Under the pieces are notes generated by a model. That model did not search any database. It was not told the DNA's origin and saw only the letters and a list, made by a program, of their open reading frames with translations. A program made the position numbers and the translations under genes. 64,000 nt of DNA from Calycina herbarum. Lineage: Eukaryota > Ascomycota > Leotiomycetes > Helotiales > Pezizellaceae. Where the stretch lies: contig LLEY01000048.1 in the NCBI GenBank assembly GCA_001414485.1, positions 348,134 through 412,133 on the forward strand, given 5' to 3'. Positions 10,479 to 21,420 of this stretch are shown here, one piece after another (the first letter of the stretch is position 1; each line of letters opens with the position of its first letter).

Positions 10479-12170
10479 ATGTCACAAGTAAGGATGCCTG
10501 CTATACAAGATATAACCGACGAAGAGACGAACATATTGTTCAACACTCAATCGCAAGGTCCGCTCTTGAGAGAGAAACCTGCTACTCAGGCTGACAGTTC
10601 TGTGAGGCTTGATTTAATCGATGAATCAAGCACGACAATTAACAATGATATTTTAGAAGGCTGGCGATACTCTGGCACAGATGTCCATATCACAGCTTCA
10701 GGGAAATCTAGAATGAAACTCGGATCCGACTTGAACAGCAAAGCGAAGATAAGGGAGGCTCCTATGAACCCAGGGTTCTCGCTTTTCAACGGACTACGAA
10801 AACAAGAATTTTCGAACACCGATGCAGCACAGCAGCTTATTGTCAGAAAATCTCAATATCAAGCTAGAAGGAGTGTAAGTGATAAGCCGGACCTAAAACT
10901 GATATATCTCTACAGCACTAACAACCATATAGCCGCAAACACAGGAAAACACTTGTAGATATAAACCATATATCACGGTCACTGGGAATAGCAAGATATT
11001 CACAATATTACAGCAAATCGTCAAACGCTTCCAATTGGTAGACCGGCTTTTTGCTGACTTTTTCCAAAACGCACTACCACAACTCCCGGTGTACAATCCT
11101 AAGACTGTTTGTGATTTTCTCGAAATCGCACGAACTAAGGCAGCGGCTCAGCAAAGTGTGGAAAGCATTGAAAATGAGGCGGAGGAAATATTCCTAGGTG
11201 ATTTAGGCCACTTTTGCGAGGATGTCTTCAAATCCTTCTCCACGCCAGAAGATACTCCGCGTCCAATCTTTACGACTAGTTATAACAGAGATAACGACCT
11301 TTTGCGCTACCTCCAGGACGGATTTGAGGTGTTTTATTGGGATTTCATGGTTGATCGGGTTTTAGATCTCCATGCCAATTCTCACAGTATGGTTGCCGAT
11401 GTATTGGTGAGATACGTGGACAGCGTTACAGTAGATCTTCAATTTTATATACGACAACTCGAGGCAGAGGAACTCGGCTCTGCTGAACCTCTTCTTGATG
11501 ATATAAAAAAACGGATGGACATCTTGCGCAGCATCCGAACATCGACTACGGTTGGACTAGGTGGTAAAGCGGAATGGCTCGAAAATTGCAATTGTGGAAC
11601 TTCCCAAATCAAACAACTAGAGATTCAGGAAAAGACTATGGATCTCTTACTCACAGAAAAAAAATAGACATCATGAAGCGACAGAGGTAAGTTCTATTCT
11701 GGCCCATCTTGGTCGATATATGATCTAATGAGACCACAAAGACCTCAATTATCTTCATTACTCTGAGCTTCCTTTTCCTCGCCATAGCCACAGTCCCTGG
11801 AATACAAGGCTTTAGCATTGCTTTGAAAGCCGGCCCGTCGACTTTCGGTAGCACTGAAGACGCAGACTTCTGGACCCAGATTTCAAATAGCACTATAACA
11901 ATTCTCGGCAATCTCTTCGCAGTGGCGCCTCTCTTCAAGCAGAAACGCTCGTACTGGGCGCATGGTATGATTTGGCTTTTCTTCATCCTCGGTCTCCTGG
12001 CATCGATCACATCGGTCGCGATATATCCGTATTGCAACACGGCGTATAGTGCTATCGCAAACTACATCGGTGGAATTTTCAGTATTGCTTCGATTGTTAT
12101 AACCACGCAGACAGTTAATATGAGGGCTTCCAGTGAGATGGGGGTTAGGAAAAAGGACAAGTGGGAATGA
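10479..12170 (+). CDS. Unknown membrane protein, frameshifted in poly-A tract
   Basis: No family is recognised. Exon 1 is 10479-10874. Intron 1 is 10875-10932; an earlier AG at 10915 would give an immediate stop. Exon 2 is 10933-11686, intron 2 is 11687-11741, and exon 3 is 11742-12170. Exon 2 runs into TAG at 11665-11667 just after a run of eight A (11657-11664). Reading one A fewer continues as TEKNRHHEATE, splices in phase into exon 3, and yields three to four hydrophobic segments (SIIFITLSFLFLAIATVPGI, WLFFILGLLASITSVAIYP, IGGIFSIASIVI). The pattern is a helical soluble N-terminal part of about 390 residues followed by a C-terminal membrane domain. That resembles several fungal orphan proteins whose last helices follow a coiled region. 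As written, the product would stop at residue about 376 and lose all membrane segments. Confidence 0.6.
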
Positions 12171-12402
12171 AACCTTTTTCGAGATATATCCTATTCAGAT
12201 AAACTCACGGCGAGAGTTAACCTGGTTGGGTTCCGATTTCGGAGATTCATTTATTCCCGAAGCTGCTACCCAACATTTTCCTTCTCTGACTGTGCCACAA
12301 CCTTTTCTTGTATCTCATACCACCACACTATCACAATGCATCTCGTCTCACCCAAAATCCCCTATTCCTGCAATCAGCTGCATTACCTACTCGGTCAAAG
12401 AT

Positions 12403-13952
12403 CTACATCTCATCCTTCTTTCCTTCCTCCTCCTCACTCTTCACCATGTTGCTCAACGGACCCTTCTTAACCATTAAACTCATAACCTCGTATAAAGCAT
12501 CTGCTGCAGCCATCGTGGTGTGCTCGGCATTTGTATCATACGCAGGTGCGACCTCCACGATATCAGCAGCAATAAGATTGATGCCCTCCAGCCCCCGAAG
12601 AATCGTACGAAGTTCACGAGTGGACCACCCTCCCGTCTCTGGTGTACCTGTTGCAGGTGCGACTATGCGATGTCATGTTAGCCAAGCTCAAGTGGTGCAT
12701 TGCCAACGTGGTGCGCAAGGTGGTGTTCAGAAGAGAAAGCGGTGTAAGGGGGGTTTGTGTATTGCTTACATGCTGGATCGAGAGTATCGATATCGATGGA
12801 AAGGTAGACGGGCTTGGTAGTACCAACCCTATCGTGGATCTTTTTGATAATTCCTTCCATACCGATGGTATCGATTTCTCTGGCTTCCACTATTTCAAAA
12901 CCACAATACCCGTCATTTTCATAATCGCTTGGTCCGCTGAGGGTTGTGCGGATTCCAGCATGGATGTTACTATCGTTCGCGAGGAGGCCTTCTTGTGCAG
13001 CGTGGTAGAAGTATGTACCGTGGTTGATACTCGCTACCTTACTTGGAGAACCTCCGAATACCTTTGGCTTCCAGGTATCGAGATGGGAATCGAAGTGGAT
13101 AACAGAAATTGGACCGTATGCTCGATTGATGGAACGTAGCAATGGCAGTGTGATGGTATGGTCCCCTCCGAGTGTGATTACACGGGGAAGTGTTTTGTCA
13201 TTCTTCGCAGGTCCCTTCTTCTTCGCATCTGTAGCAGGTTTGCGAGTAAGAATAGCGTTGTGGCCCTCCTCGATTTGGTGCAAAGCCCAAGTATTATCAT
13301 ATCTGCGTACAGAAATCAGCACTGTCCCTGATTCAAGCAGTCCAAAAGCTTACGAAGTCACAGGAATATCCCCACAATCCAAGATGGTAGCCCAGCTATT
13401 AAAAGGGTTCGTCGCCAATGGCACATTATACCCTCCGCTGAAACGAATTTTATGTGAGCCTGTGTATTCGATCGATGTATAGATCAGCTTCTATGCTGTT
13501 TGGAGAACTGACTAGAGATTGAGACGTCGAGAACCTTGTCGGATTCCGGAGGGTCCAAAACGAGCCCCGGGTCTATAGGAAGTTCCTGTATCGAATGGAG
13601 CTCCTGCGAACAACACTTGTCAGAATCAATCGTTTCTGAAATATGGAGGAGTGGTGGGACGTACCGATGAATGCAATATCATACTGTACTTCGTCCGATG
13701 CTAGGCATGGGAAGTAAGGTAAACGACCAAAGGTTGAAATACCAGAGAACACCGAATCGGCCTGCAGATATGTCAATTGGATTACACAACACTCGGCACA
13801 TCCAAAGAACATACCTGAGTTCCTCCATCGCCAGGTAGGGTGTTATACCACAGCGCCTTATGAGGACCAGCAATCGGAACTTGATTCTCATGATCCCCAT
13901 GTGCAAACGCACCAGCAGCAAAAACCGCAGCAGTAAAGAGGTTCGTTAACAT
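12403..13952 (-). CDS. Agmatinase/arginase-family ureohydrolase with signal peptide
   Basis: It has six exons: 13952-13815, 13761-13665, 13603-13513, 13437-13354, 13302-12770 and 12662-12403, giving 400 residues, all in phase. Metal-binding motifs are intact: [14 protein letters not shown] (DxHxD) and [11 protein letters not shown], the last completed across intron 5. They would bind the two Mn ions used to hydrolyse guanidino groups. The spacing [18 protein letters not shown] with SRRLNLYGGYNVP is typical of agmatinase-like members, which turn agmatine into putrescine and urea. The N-terminus [20 protein letters not shown] is a clear signal peptide, so this is a secreted or vacuolar isoform rather than a cytosolic arginase. 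Intron 3 uses an unusual GTCAGT donor, but the junction restores RRLNLYGGYN. The C-terminus is Glu/Lys rich. The substrate is inferred. Confidence 0.93.
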
Positions 13953-15048
13953 GATTGCAAAATTTAACAAAAACCTCAGAATCAATTGAAAAACTTCCAA
14001 TTGCGAAGAAGGGAAGAAGGGGTATCAATGGTGGGCGGAAACATACTTTAAGAGCATGTTGCGCTGGCAATGCTTCCAATGCACTAGCATCATGAACGTT
14101 GACTGCATGATATTACAGGATAGAACCTCAATTACGGCTTTCTCTCCCCGGGATTCGACAGGACACTGGTTCCAGTTATGGGATAGTCTTATCCCAACGC
14201 ACTTAGCAGTAGCTATCTCTCAAACCATAGGTTGCCAGCCTTGGATCCAGTTGCCGAAAAAATATACTGGTACTTAGCATCTCCATTCTCGTTATGTAAA
14301 AAACCGGCCGCTTGCCTGTCTTGAACCTCGGGATGTGATGTGCTTGATTTATCGACTGGTAGTTGGATAACTTTTGGAAATGGCGGGGCAGCTTGCATAG
14401 ATAAAGCAATAACCTCATCGGTGCCGTAATATCATACATATGCTTAGCAACTCCCATTATCAATATCCCCCAATGAACCGAGCATCCCTAGTCCAGCCCA
14501 GTGACCCAAACCTGCCAATTGGTACGGAAAGTCCCTTGTCTGAGCCGTTGAAATATGCAGCCAACCCAGCCATTGGTACGCCGTTATTTGGTAATGGAAA
14601 ACAAATATGTGAACGCCGGCAGCAAGTACCTGGCGTTATGATGCGATGAGGTAATTGATGATAAGCTTAAGAAGTGAGGGGGAGCTTTATCAGAGAACGA
14701 TAGCGATGATGCATGTATGCATATGCTTCCAATGCCGCTTCAATCAACGAGGGTCCCTGATATCAAAAGCAGCATGGCCCCAAAATCGTACATAATCGCT
14801 AGCGGAGATCCGGGAGAGGAGGCGTTCCGAAATAAGTGGGATACCAAGGAATTTGGAGGGTATATATAGAACAATAGAAAGGAGGGAAGAAGTTCAAAAT
14901 GAAATCTATTATCCATTTATGATTCTAGCTTATTTACAACAGACAAAGTACTTGCACCCTTCTATGCAAACGCAAACTCCGCCCTCACCCCGGTTCCAGT
15001 TACAATGCCCCTAATTTACGAACGAGAAATTCATGTGGGAAGATTTTC
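13953..15048. other. Intergenic, no gene seen
   Basis: This 1.1-kb stretch between the agmatinase start and the asparagine synthetase stop presumably holds the agmatinase promoter. It contains TTGGTACG repeated at about 14519 and 14573, but no supported ORF or RNA gene. Confidence 0.35.
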
Positions 15049-17059
15049 TTATTCCTTGGTCTTGACATCGTCGTACTTTTCGTTGTGGATTGCAATGGCT
15101 CTGTTGAGTGGTTAATATTATACTCGAGAAATCTTTCGGCGCCTGTGACTTACCTTCCACTTGGATCAGTTTGTTTCGACCAGGTTGGTAACCATCTTAC
15201 CACACTCTCTGCGCAATGTGGTGGGAAGTGTTCATCGAACATTGTTCGATACCAGTATCTAGATATTGTTAGCAATGTCGAAGTACGGGAGATTTCAATT
15301 CGCTTACGCTTCCTTTGTATCCGGAATATCGGTACCCCACTCAGGTTTTGGGTTCTTCATCATCTCGTCAGTAACATGGAGCTCAGCGTTGTCCTTGAGA
15401 GCATCAATCCAGCCGTAGCCAACACCATCACTGAATTGTTCCTTCTGTCTCCAGAGGATGTTGTCAGGCAAGTATGGCTTTGTAGTAGGATCGTCCTTGG
15501 TATCAAAAGCCTTGCGGAGAATGTACTTCTCGATTTTCTCCTTTGTAATCATCTTATCTTGAGGGTCAATGTTCATTGTGGTTTCCAAAAACTGGATTAA
15601 TGATTAGTATAGTTCCAGTTTAGCCACCTGGAAATTCTTACCTCTTTATCCAAGAAAGGAACACGAGCCTCTAGACCCCATGCGGATGTGGACTTGTTTG
15701 CTCTCAAGCAATCCCAAACATGCAAGTTCTTCACTCTGGCGACGGTCTCTTCATGGAAGGCCTTCTTGTCTGGAGCAGCATGGAAGTACAAGTATCCACC
15801 GAAGATCTCATCAGCGCCCTCTCCACTCAACACCATCTTGACACCCATAGCCTTGATTTTTCTCGAAAGTAAGAACATAGGGGTGGAGGCACGGATCGTT
15901 GTTACATCATATGTTTCCAAGTGATAAATAACATCGGACAAAGCGTTCAAACCATCCTCGATCTCGAAGGTCATGTTGTGGTGCTTTGTTCCGAGGAATT
16001 TTGCGACCTCAAGCGCAGCCTTGGAATCTGGGGCACCGGGTAATCCAATGGAAAATGAGTTGAGTTGGGGAAGATATGTCACGGTGGACAACTTGTTTTC
16101 ATCGTCGATTCCAACAAGACCTTCTCCATGATCCTCATCGACTGGTTTTTCGGATTGTCCGTTATCAATCTGATCTTTGGCCGCAGCCTTCATGCGGAGA
16201 GTTTCTCGCTGGGCAATTGAGGCGACCAAACTAGAGTCCAATCCACCAGATAACAGAACACCATATGGGACTTCTGCCATCAACCGCTTTCGAACCGACT
16301 TCTCCAAACTTTCCCGTACTTTCTTCAGGTCGACTGGTGTAGTAGGTACCTTGGCTGGATCCCACCAAGAAGGCTCGAAATATCTGGTGGTTTTGTCGGT
16401 TTTGGAGTCATAAACATGACCAGGGGGGAAGGCTATGATTTTGTCGCAAACGTCTTTCAAACATTTCAGCTCAGAAGCAAAGAAAACTGCTCCTGGCATC
16501 TTGCTCGACCATCCTTGGTAGAAACTGGTAATTCCAATTGGGTCTCGTGCTGCAATAACCCGGTCTTGTTCCTTGTCATACAAGACAAATGAGAACATGC
16601 CGTCGAGATGTTTTGGCGCATCGATGCCATATTCCATATACTATTCCGACATTAGCCCCCGTACTTGTGTATATGTTTATTCGTGGGAGCTCCTCACCAG
16701 CGGGATGATGACTTCGCAGTCAGAGTGTGTCTTGAAGTGATATGATGTCTCGAGGTTTTTTCGAATTAATCTGTGGTTGTAGATTTCGCCATTGACTGCA
16801 AGAGCAATGGATTGGTCCTGGTTGGTAAGTGGTTGCGCTCCGCTCTCAACACCAACAATACTCAAACGCTCGTGGGCAAGGACTGGGAATTGTCAGTGGA
16901 AGTTCCTTTGCGCCTGTCGAGTCACTAACTGGTGTTGTTTGCCATGTAACTTCCGGACCAATCTGGGCCACGATGGCGACACTGCTTAGCCATCTTGAGA
17001 GCAGTAGGCTTGAAAGCCTTTGCGTCTGGCACATGGTGACAACCCACGATTCCACACAT
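15049..17059 (-). CDS. asn2: Asparagine synthetase (glutamine-hydrolysing)
   Basis: This cytosolic enzyme makes asparagine from aspartate, glutamine and ATP. It has six exons: 17059-16930, 16882-16698, 16640-15642, 15591-15308, 15258-15154 and 15100-15049, giving 584 residues with all phases correct. The start is fixed by MCGIVG, whose Cys2 is the glutaminase nucleophile after Met removal. RHRGPDWSG and NGEIYNH complete the N-terminal glutaminase domain. The C-terminal synthetase domain has the ATP pyrophosphatase loop [27 protein letters not shown], and [16 protein letters not shown] split by intron 3. The tail [13 protein letters not shown] is typical of fungal and animal enzymes. An insert of acidic, low-complexity sequence (about [19 protein letters not shown]) follows the ATP loop, as in other fungal enzymes. 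A TGACTCA site upstream suggests general amino-acid control. Confidence 0.97.
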
Positions 17060-17880
17060 GTTGGTGGCGGGGGCGGTGAAATTTGGGGAGAGGAGGTGTG
17101 GTGGTCTTGTAGAGGGGCAATTGAACTTCTGGGAAGGATTATGAAATTGATGTAGTGCTGCGGAGTCTCCGGAAGGGAACTGGAGTCTTTATGTCTCCTC
17201 GAAACTGTTTGTTTTGAGATGGTTGTGACTCCTCGAGCATGGAATTTATTTGGATGGTGGGGTCAAGTGGGCCGAGATCGGGACCTGACTGATAAGGCCC
17301 TTTTGAAGGTCACCTCACCTTTGGACAACGAAGGTTGGATAAGAAGAGTCATGTCAAACTCGTACCATAATTTGGTACTCCTGCAGCTGAAACGACAAAA
17401 GAAAATCAAAACACCTACTTTGATCCCTTCCTTTACATATTTTGTATGACTCAAATGGGAAGCCTCCTAACATAGGGAAAATATTGGGTTATGGAACCAA
17501 TATTCACATTCCATACATCTCAATTGAACTGGCGCCTGCGGCTTCAGCAGAGCCTGAAATACCTCCGTGCTGTCCACTCCTTGAGTTGGCACAGTTACGC
17601 AGCTATGTCGCACATCAATGGCAGGGTAAGACAAACGCCAGAGTACCTAGGTTGGCACCAGGAATCGTTTGCAACCTCAGTTTTTGCAATATGGAAAAAA
17701 TAAATCAGAAAATCATGTTACCATTTGCGTCGTCGTAGCTGATCTACCATAGGTAAAGCTATGTCCCGTTCCCCCAATTTGAAATCAAATGAATATCTCT
17801 GTCGCAAACCCCGATGAACGCCTTTGCTGATCCTATCCGCCCAATGCACATCTTCATCCTGCGTTGACCATGGTGACTTT
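17060..17880. other. Intergenic upstream of asparagine synthetase
   Basis: There is no gene in this 0.8 kb. It combines the asparagine synthetase promoter with the 3' region of ubc9. The one site I would single out is the TGACTCA motif at 17447-17453, listed separately. Confidence 0.35.
17447..17453. promoter_or_regulatory. Putative GCN4/CPC1 binding site
   Basis: A perfect TGACTCA palindrome lies about 390 bp upstream of the asparagine synthetase ATG, with a near match TGACTCC at about 17225-17231. This is the known recognition sequence of Gcn4/Cpc1 bZIP activators, which induce amino-acid biosynthesis genes on starvation. A 7-mer can occur by chance; the gene context makes it plausible. 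Confidence 0.5.
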
Positions 17881-18454
17881 TCAAGGAGCTGGGTTCTCGC
17901 GAACGATCTTCTTGACCTTGGCCTCGTATGCCTGACGGTCCTTCTTGAAGAGATTGTATGCGTCGGCTTGTGCTGGGGACTCCGGGTTTGGGTCGTCGAG
18001 GAGATCTTGGACGCCGAGGAGGATTTGTTTGATCGTGATTGCGGGCTTCCAGCCTTCCTCTTCGTTTAGGATCGAGAGACAAACGGTACCGGAGGGGTAG
18101 ACGTTGGGGTGAAATAGAGGAGGAGTGAATTTGCCTATTCTTGTTAGCGTTCGTATCTCAAGGCATGGGAGCAATGTGCATACACTTCGGTGGCTTAGTT
18201 GGGTACTCTGCGACAAGAATTAGTATATTCGATATCTAAATAGTATGGTAGTCCTCACCTTCAGGGAAAACGACGCTCAACTTGAACAGTCCTCCCTCCC
18301 ACAGGGTCTTCTCCTTGCCTGGTATGCCACACTCCCAGGTCTTGAGATCGAGAACACCTTGACCATTGCGTTGTGGCTTTGCGTAAAAACCAAATGGATG
18401 ATCCCGACGCCATTGCTTTCGCTCTTCTTGAAGACGGTTCTGGCAGAGCGCCAT
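17881..18454 (-). CDS. ubc9: SUMO-conjugating enzyme E2, Ubc9
   Basis: The 157-residue product has exons 18454-18259, 18207-18184 (only 24 bp) and 18134-17881. Introns are 51 and 49 bp. The microexon encodes EYPTKPPK, and both junctions restore the conserved [17 protein letters not shown]. The N-terminus [20 protein letters not shown] is the usual E2 helix that binds SUMO and the E1. [15 protein letters not shown] contains the catalytic cysteine at the expected place (about residue 93). The tail includes [19 protein letters not shown] and ends ENPAP. Length and sequence match Ubc9 rather than ubiquitin E2s. It accepts SUMO from the Aos1-Uba2 E1 and passes it to substrates, mainly in the nucleus. 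It shares a 365-bp divergent promoter with pex19. Confidence 0.97.
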
Positions 18455-18819
18455 GGTTGCGGTTGATATTTGTTGTTGTGAAAGTTGTGTTTTGGAGAGA
18501 AGGCTGAAGATTCGACTTTTGAGGCGGCGCGTTGCGACACAAGGAAGCGAGGGACCGGGGTGCGGAAGAAGTGCCTCGGCCTTTAACCAGAAGATTCCAG
18601 GAACTTTCACTTTAACAGCACAACCTTTTGCAAGCTCTTGTACTTGCCTATTTCAAAGTGGCTGAGAGGTTTATTTATTTGCTACGTGCGATAAAGGAAC
18701 TTTCCTGTTCCTACACAGAGTCTCAGCTTCATTGAGTAAAAGCATTGACATCACAACCCCGCTACTATCAGATCGCCCTTCACAAACTCCTACTGGCAGA
18801 CAATATCTCAACACCAAGG
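18455..18819. promoter_or_regulatory. Divergent promoter of ubc9 and pex19
   Basis: Only 365 bp separate the two start codons, so both genes must be driven from here. I see no TATA box or strong repeated motif. Confidence 0.4.
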
Positions 18820-19955
18820 ATGGAGAACAAGGCAGAGGACGTCAAAAGTCCTGAAGATGTCTCTTCCAATATCAAGCAGTCTGAGTCGCAGCCCAAAACT
18901 ACAGACATTGCCTCCTCCCAACCAACTCAACCAATTGCGCCAGCACCAGTAGAGTCCTTCCCAGATCCAGATGAGGATGATCTAGATGACTTAGATGGCA
19001 AGACAACCCACCCACTTATTTGATGCTCACCAACTAACAAAAGATCCCAGACATGCTAGACGAATTTGTTCCATCTAAACCAGAACCTAAAACCTCCTTG
19101 CCTTCAGGTTCCAGCAAACCACCAATACCAACTAGCGACCCAACAAGTCTAGGAGCAGAAGGGATATCAGATGATGACTTTGCGAAACAGTTACAAGCGG
19201 GTATGGCAGATCTTTTAGGGGGTCTAGGATCATCAGGAGACATGCAGGCGCAATTTGAAGCAATGATGAAGGATCTTGGTGGGGCAGAAGCCCTAGCTGG
19301 TGACATTCCAGAAGAGAGTCCTTCAGCAACAAAAGAGAAGGGAAAAACCACGGCCACGAGTTCTTCAGCAGCTGCTACAGAGGAATCATTTCAAGAAACG
19401 ATCAAGAAGAATATGGAACGTATGCGCGCCTCGGGAGATCAAGCTACTGCTGCTGCGACCGAAGAATCAGGGGATGATATGTTGGCGGAAATGATGAAGG
19501 CCATGCAAGCTTCAGGTTTGGATGGTGGTGAGGGAAGTGAAGAGGATTTATCGAAGATGCTGCTGGGCATGATGGAGCAATTGACCCACAAGGAGATTCT
19601 CTATGAGCCTATGAAGGAGTTGGATGATAAATACCCTTCATGGTTAGAGAGTAACTCTTCGAAAGTCGACAAGGATGACTTAAAGAGGTATAAGGAGCAA
19701 CAAGTTTACGTTAAGGAAATTGTAGGTCGCTTCGAGAAGAAGGGCTATAGTGATGATAATGCGGCTGATAGAGAGTATATTGTGGAGAGGATGCAAAAGG
19801 TATTTTCATTCCTATCCTTCCAAAACATCGTAATTTGTACTAACATTTACTTGCAGATGCAAGCCGCTGGCTCTCCACCTCCTGATCTCGTTGGAGATAT
19901 GGCTGCTGCCCAAGAAGCTTTTGGGGCGCCCGAAGAAGGTTGTCCTACTCAATAA
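18820..19955 (+). CDS. pex19: Peroxisomal membrane protein import receptor Pex19
   Basis: Pex19 binds newly made peroxisomal membrane proteins in the cytosol and docks on Pex3. Exons are 18820-18997, 19051-19799 and 19857-19955, giving 341 residues. Intron 1 must be a GC-AG intron (GCAAGA at 18998, CCCAG ending 19050). Only this junction restores the conserved Pex3-binding start DDLDDLDDMLDEF. The middle contains the domain that binds membrane-protein targeting signals (YEPMKELDDKYPSWLESN). The C-terminus ends GCPTQ, a CaaX-type farnesylation box typical of Pex19. Intron 2 (57 bp) has no stop and keeps frame, so retention would add 19 residues. Its splicing is supported by the continuous ERMQKMQAAGSPPPDLV. 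Confidence 0.94.
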
Positions 19956-20154
19956 CTTAACAATACCGATCCCCAAATACTATGAACAAGAGTGACCCCC
20001 GTAGTGACTACAGTGATCCTGCAAAATACGCCAACCATTTCCCTCTTACAGGCAACATGATAGAAGCCAAGGTTCCCAAACTCCGTCGCTAAATGCAGAA
20101 TAATTATAAAACAAGCCTCCAATCAACATGATATGAAATGCGCGAATGACCGAA

Positions 20155-21071
20155 TCAGCTCAAGTCCATCATCTCCTGGTCCTGATCAGGTTGTAAATAC
20201 GCAGGTTCGTGATTCAATTGCCCGACCTCCGCTTTTGCGACATCCATAAAAATACCATCATACTCGTCGTCATCGCTTCCAAAAGTTGTCTCCTGATCTT
20301 GATCCATTCGATGTGGCAATGAGGATTGATGTTCGTTGCTCCAGCTCGTTTCTTGACTGCCTTGTGGTAGGACATCCTCAAACATAGCCTCCAATTCCGC
20401 TTCTTCAATCTTCGCGACCTCCTCGGCCATCATCTCATCTAAACCACAATTAGCATTGAACCTTATCCAAAGGGCGCTTCAATAAACATACCAAAATCAG
20501 GCGCCTCCTCACCCGGCACAATCTCCTCCACAATCCCAGCCTGCATAGCAAGTTCTTCCCTCCTCTTCCTCTCTCTCTCCTCCCCAATCCAAAGTACGCG
20601 CATAATCTCCTCATCCCCACCGCGATCCTTCCATCTCTTCTCCTCCGCGCCATCCCTAACCCGTTTCAAAAACAACTTCCGCCTCGTCTCCCTGCCATCA
20701 TCGCCATCTCTTCTGCCGTGAAACAATGGATTGGGTTTACTAGCCCTCTTCGAAAACACACTCTCCTTCTCCTTCCCACGCGACGGCGGAGGCGATGGTA
20801 AATTGATGACCGGAGCCCGCGTTGACAAGGTCTTTGATCGAGGATTGGATTGAGATTTCGAGGAAGGGGTGGGAGAAGTCATCATTTTATCGTGATTCTG
20901 GTGGAAGTTGTAGGTTTGTGCATTCGCATCTCGAGGACTAAGCGGGGAAGGCGTGGGTGAGGAGCGGAGGGGAGAGGAGGACAGTGGCGATGAGACGACG
21001 GGGGAGAATTGGTATGTGTGGGTGAGATTGAAATTGTGGTGTATGGGGGTTGGAGGTAGCATGCTGAACAT
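20155..21071 (-). CDS. Uncharacterised basic/acidic fungal protein
   Basis: It has two exons, 21071-20492 and 20438-20155, giving 287 residues with a 53-bp intron. No family is recognised. Residues 1-110 are Ser/Pro-rich and probably disordered (many SSP and PTPSP motifs, possible kinase targets). A strongly basic, helix-prone stretch follows (RRKLFLKRVRDGAEEKRWKD, then GEERERKRREELAMQAG), which looks like the conserved core. The C-terminal third is acidic, with IEEAELEAMFEDV and DDDEYDGIF. The charge layout suggests a nuclear protein, but that is inference. A MITE-like element lies about 130 bp upstream of the start, inside the probable promoter. Confidence 0.75.
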
Positions 21072-21202
21072 CGTGGTGGTTTTCTTGTGATGTTGGTTGA
21101 AGTTCGAGGGCAGAGAGAGGCGGCTTTTTGGAGGTGGTTGAAAGAGCTTGGGCCTGAGAAAACGCGGTCGCTGGCTGAATCGCGTCGCGTCGGCTTATCG
21201 AG

Positions 21203-21420
21203 GGGGCGGGAAAAAAGTGTCGGAATTTCAGTACCCCACCGTCACCACAGCAGTATGTCTAAAAGAGTCCAGAAAAATACCAAAAAAATATAGAATGAAT
21301 CTCTAATCCCTAATTACTTATATAACAAAGCTGCGCATAGTTTAATTACTGTGTTGCGGTTTCATTTTGAATTTAAGACTATTTTTCGAGGGAACAAATT
21401 CCGACACTTTTTCCGTCCCC
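21203..21420. mobile_element. MITE-like element, family 2
   Basis: This is a 218-bp AT-rich non-coding segment bounded by inverted repeats of about 25 bp. The left end reads GGGGCGGGAAAAAAGTGTCG and continues GAATTT. The right end reads AAATTCCGACACTTTTTCCG and continues TCCCC. I could not find a convincing target duplication. The termini differ from those of family 1. Confidence 0.7.

Noticed and set aside
10875..10915. Shorter version of intron 1 in the unknown membrane protein gene
   Set aside because: Using the AG at 10915 gives an immediate TAA in frame. The AG at 10932 keeps a long open frame.
12308..12820. 170-codon plus-strand ORF over the agmatinase 3' end
   Set aside because: It runs antisense to exon 6 and intron 5 of the agmatinase and has no conserved features.
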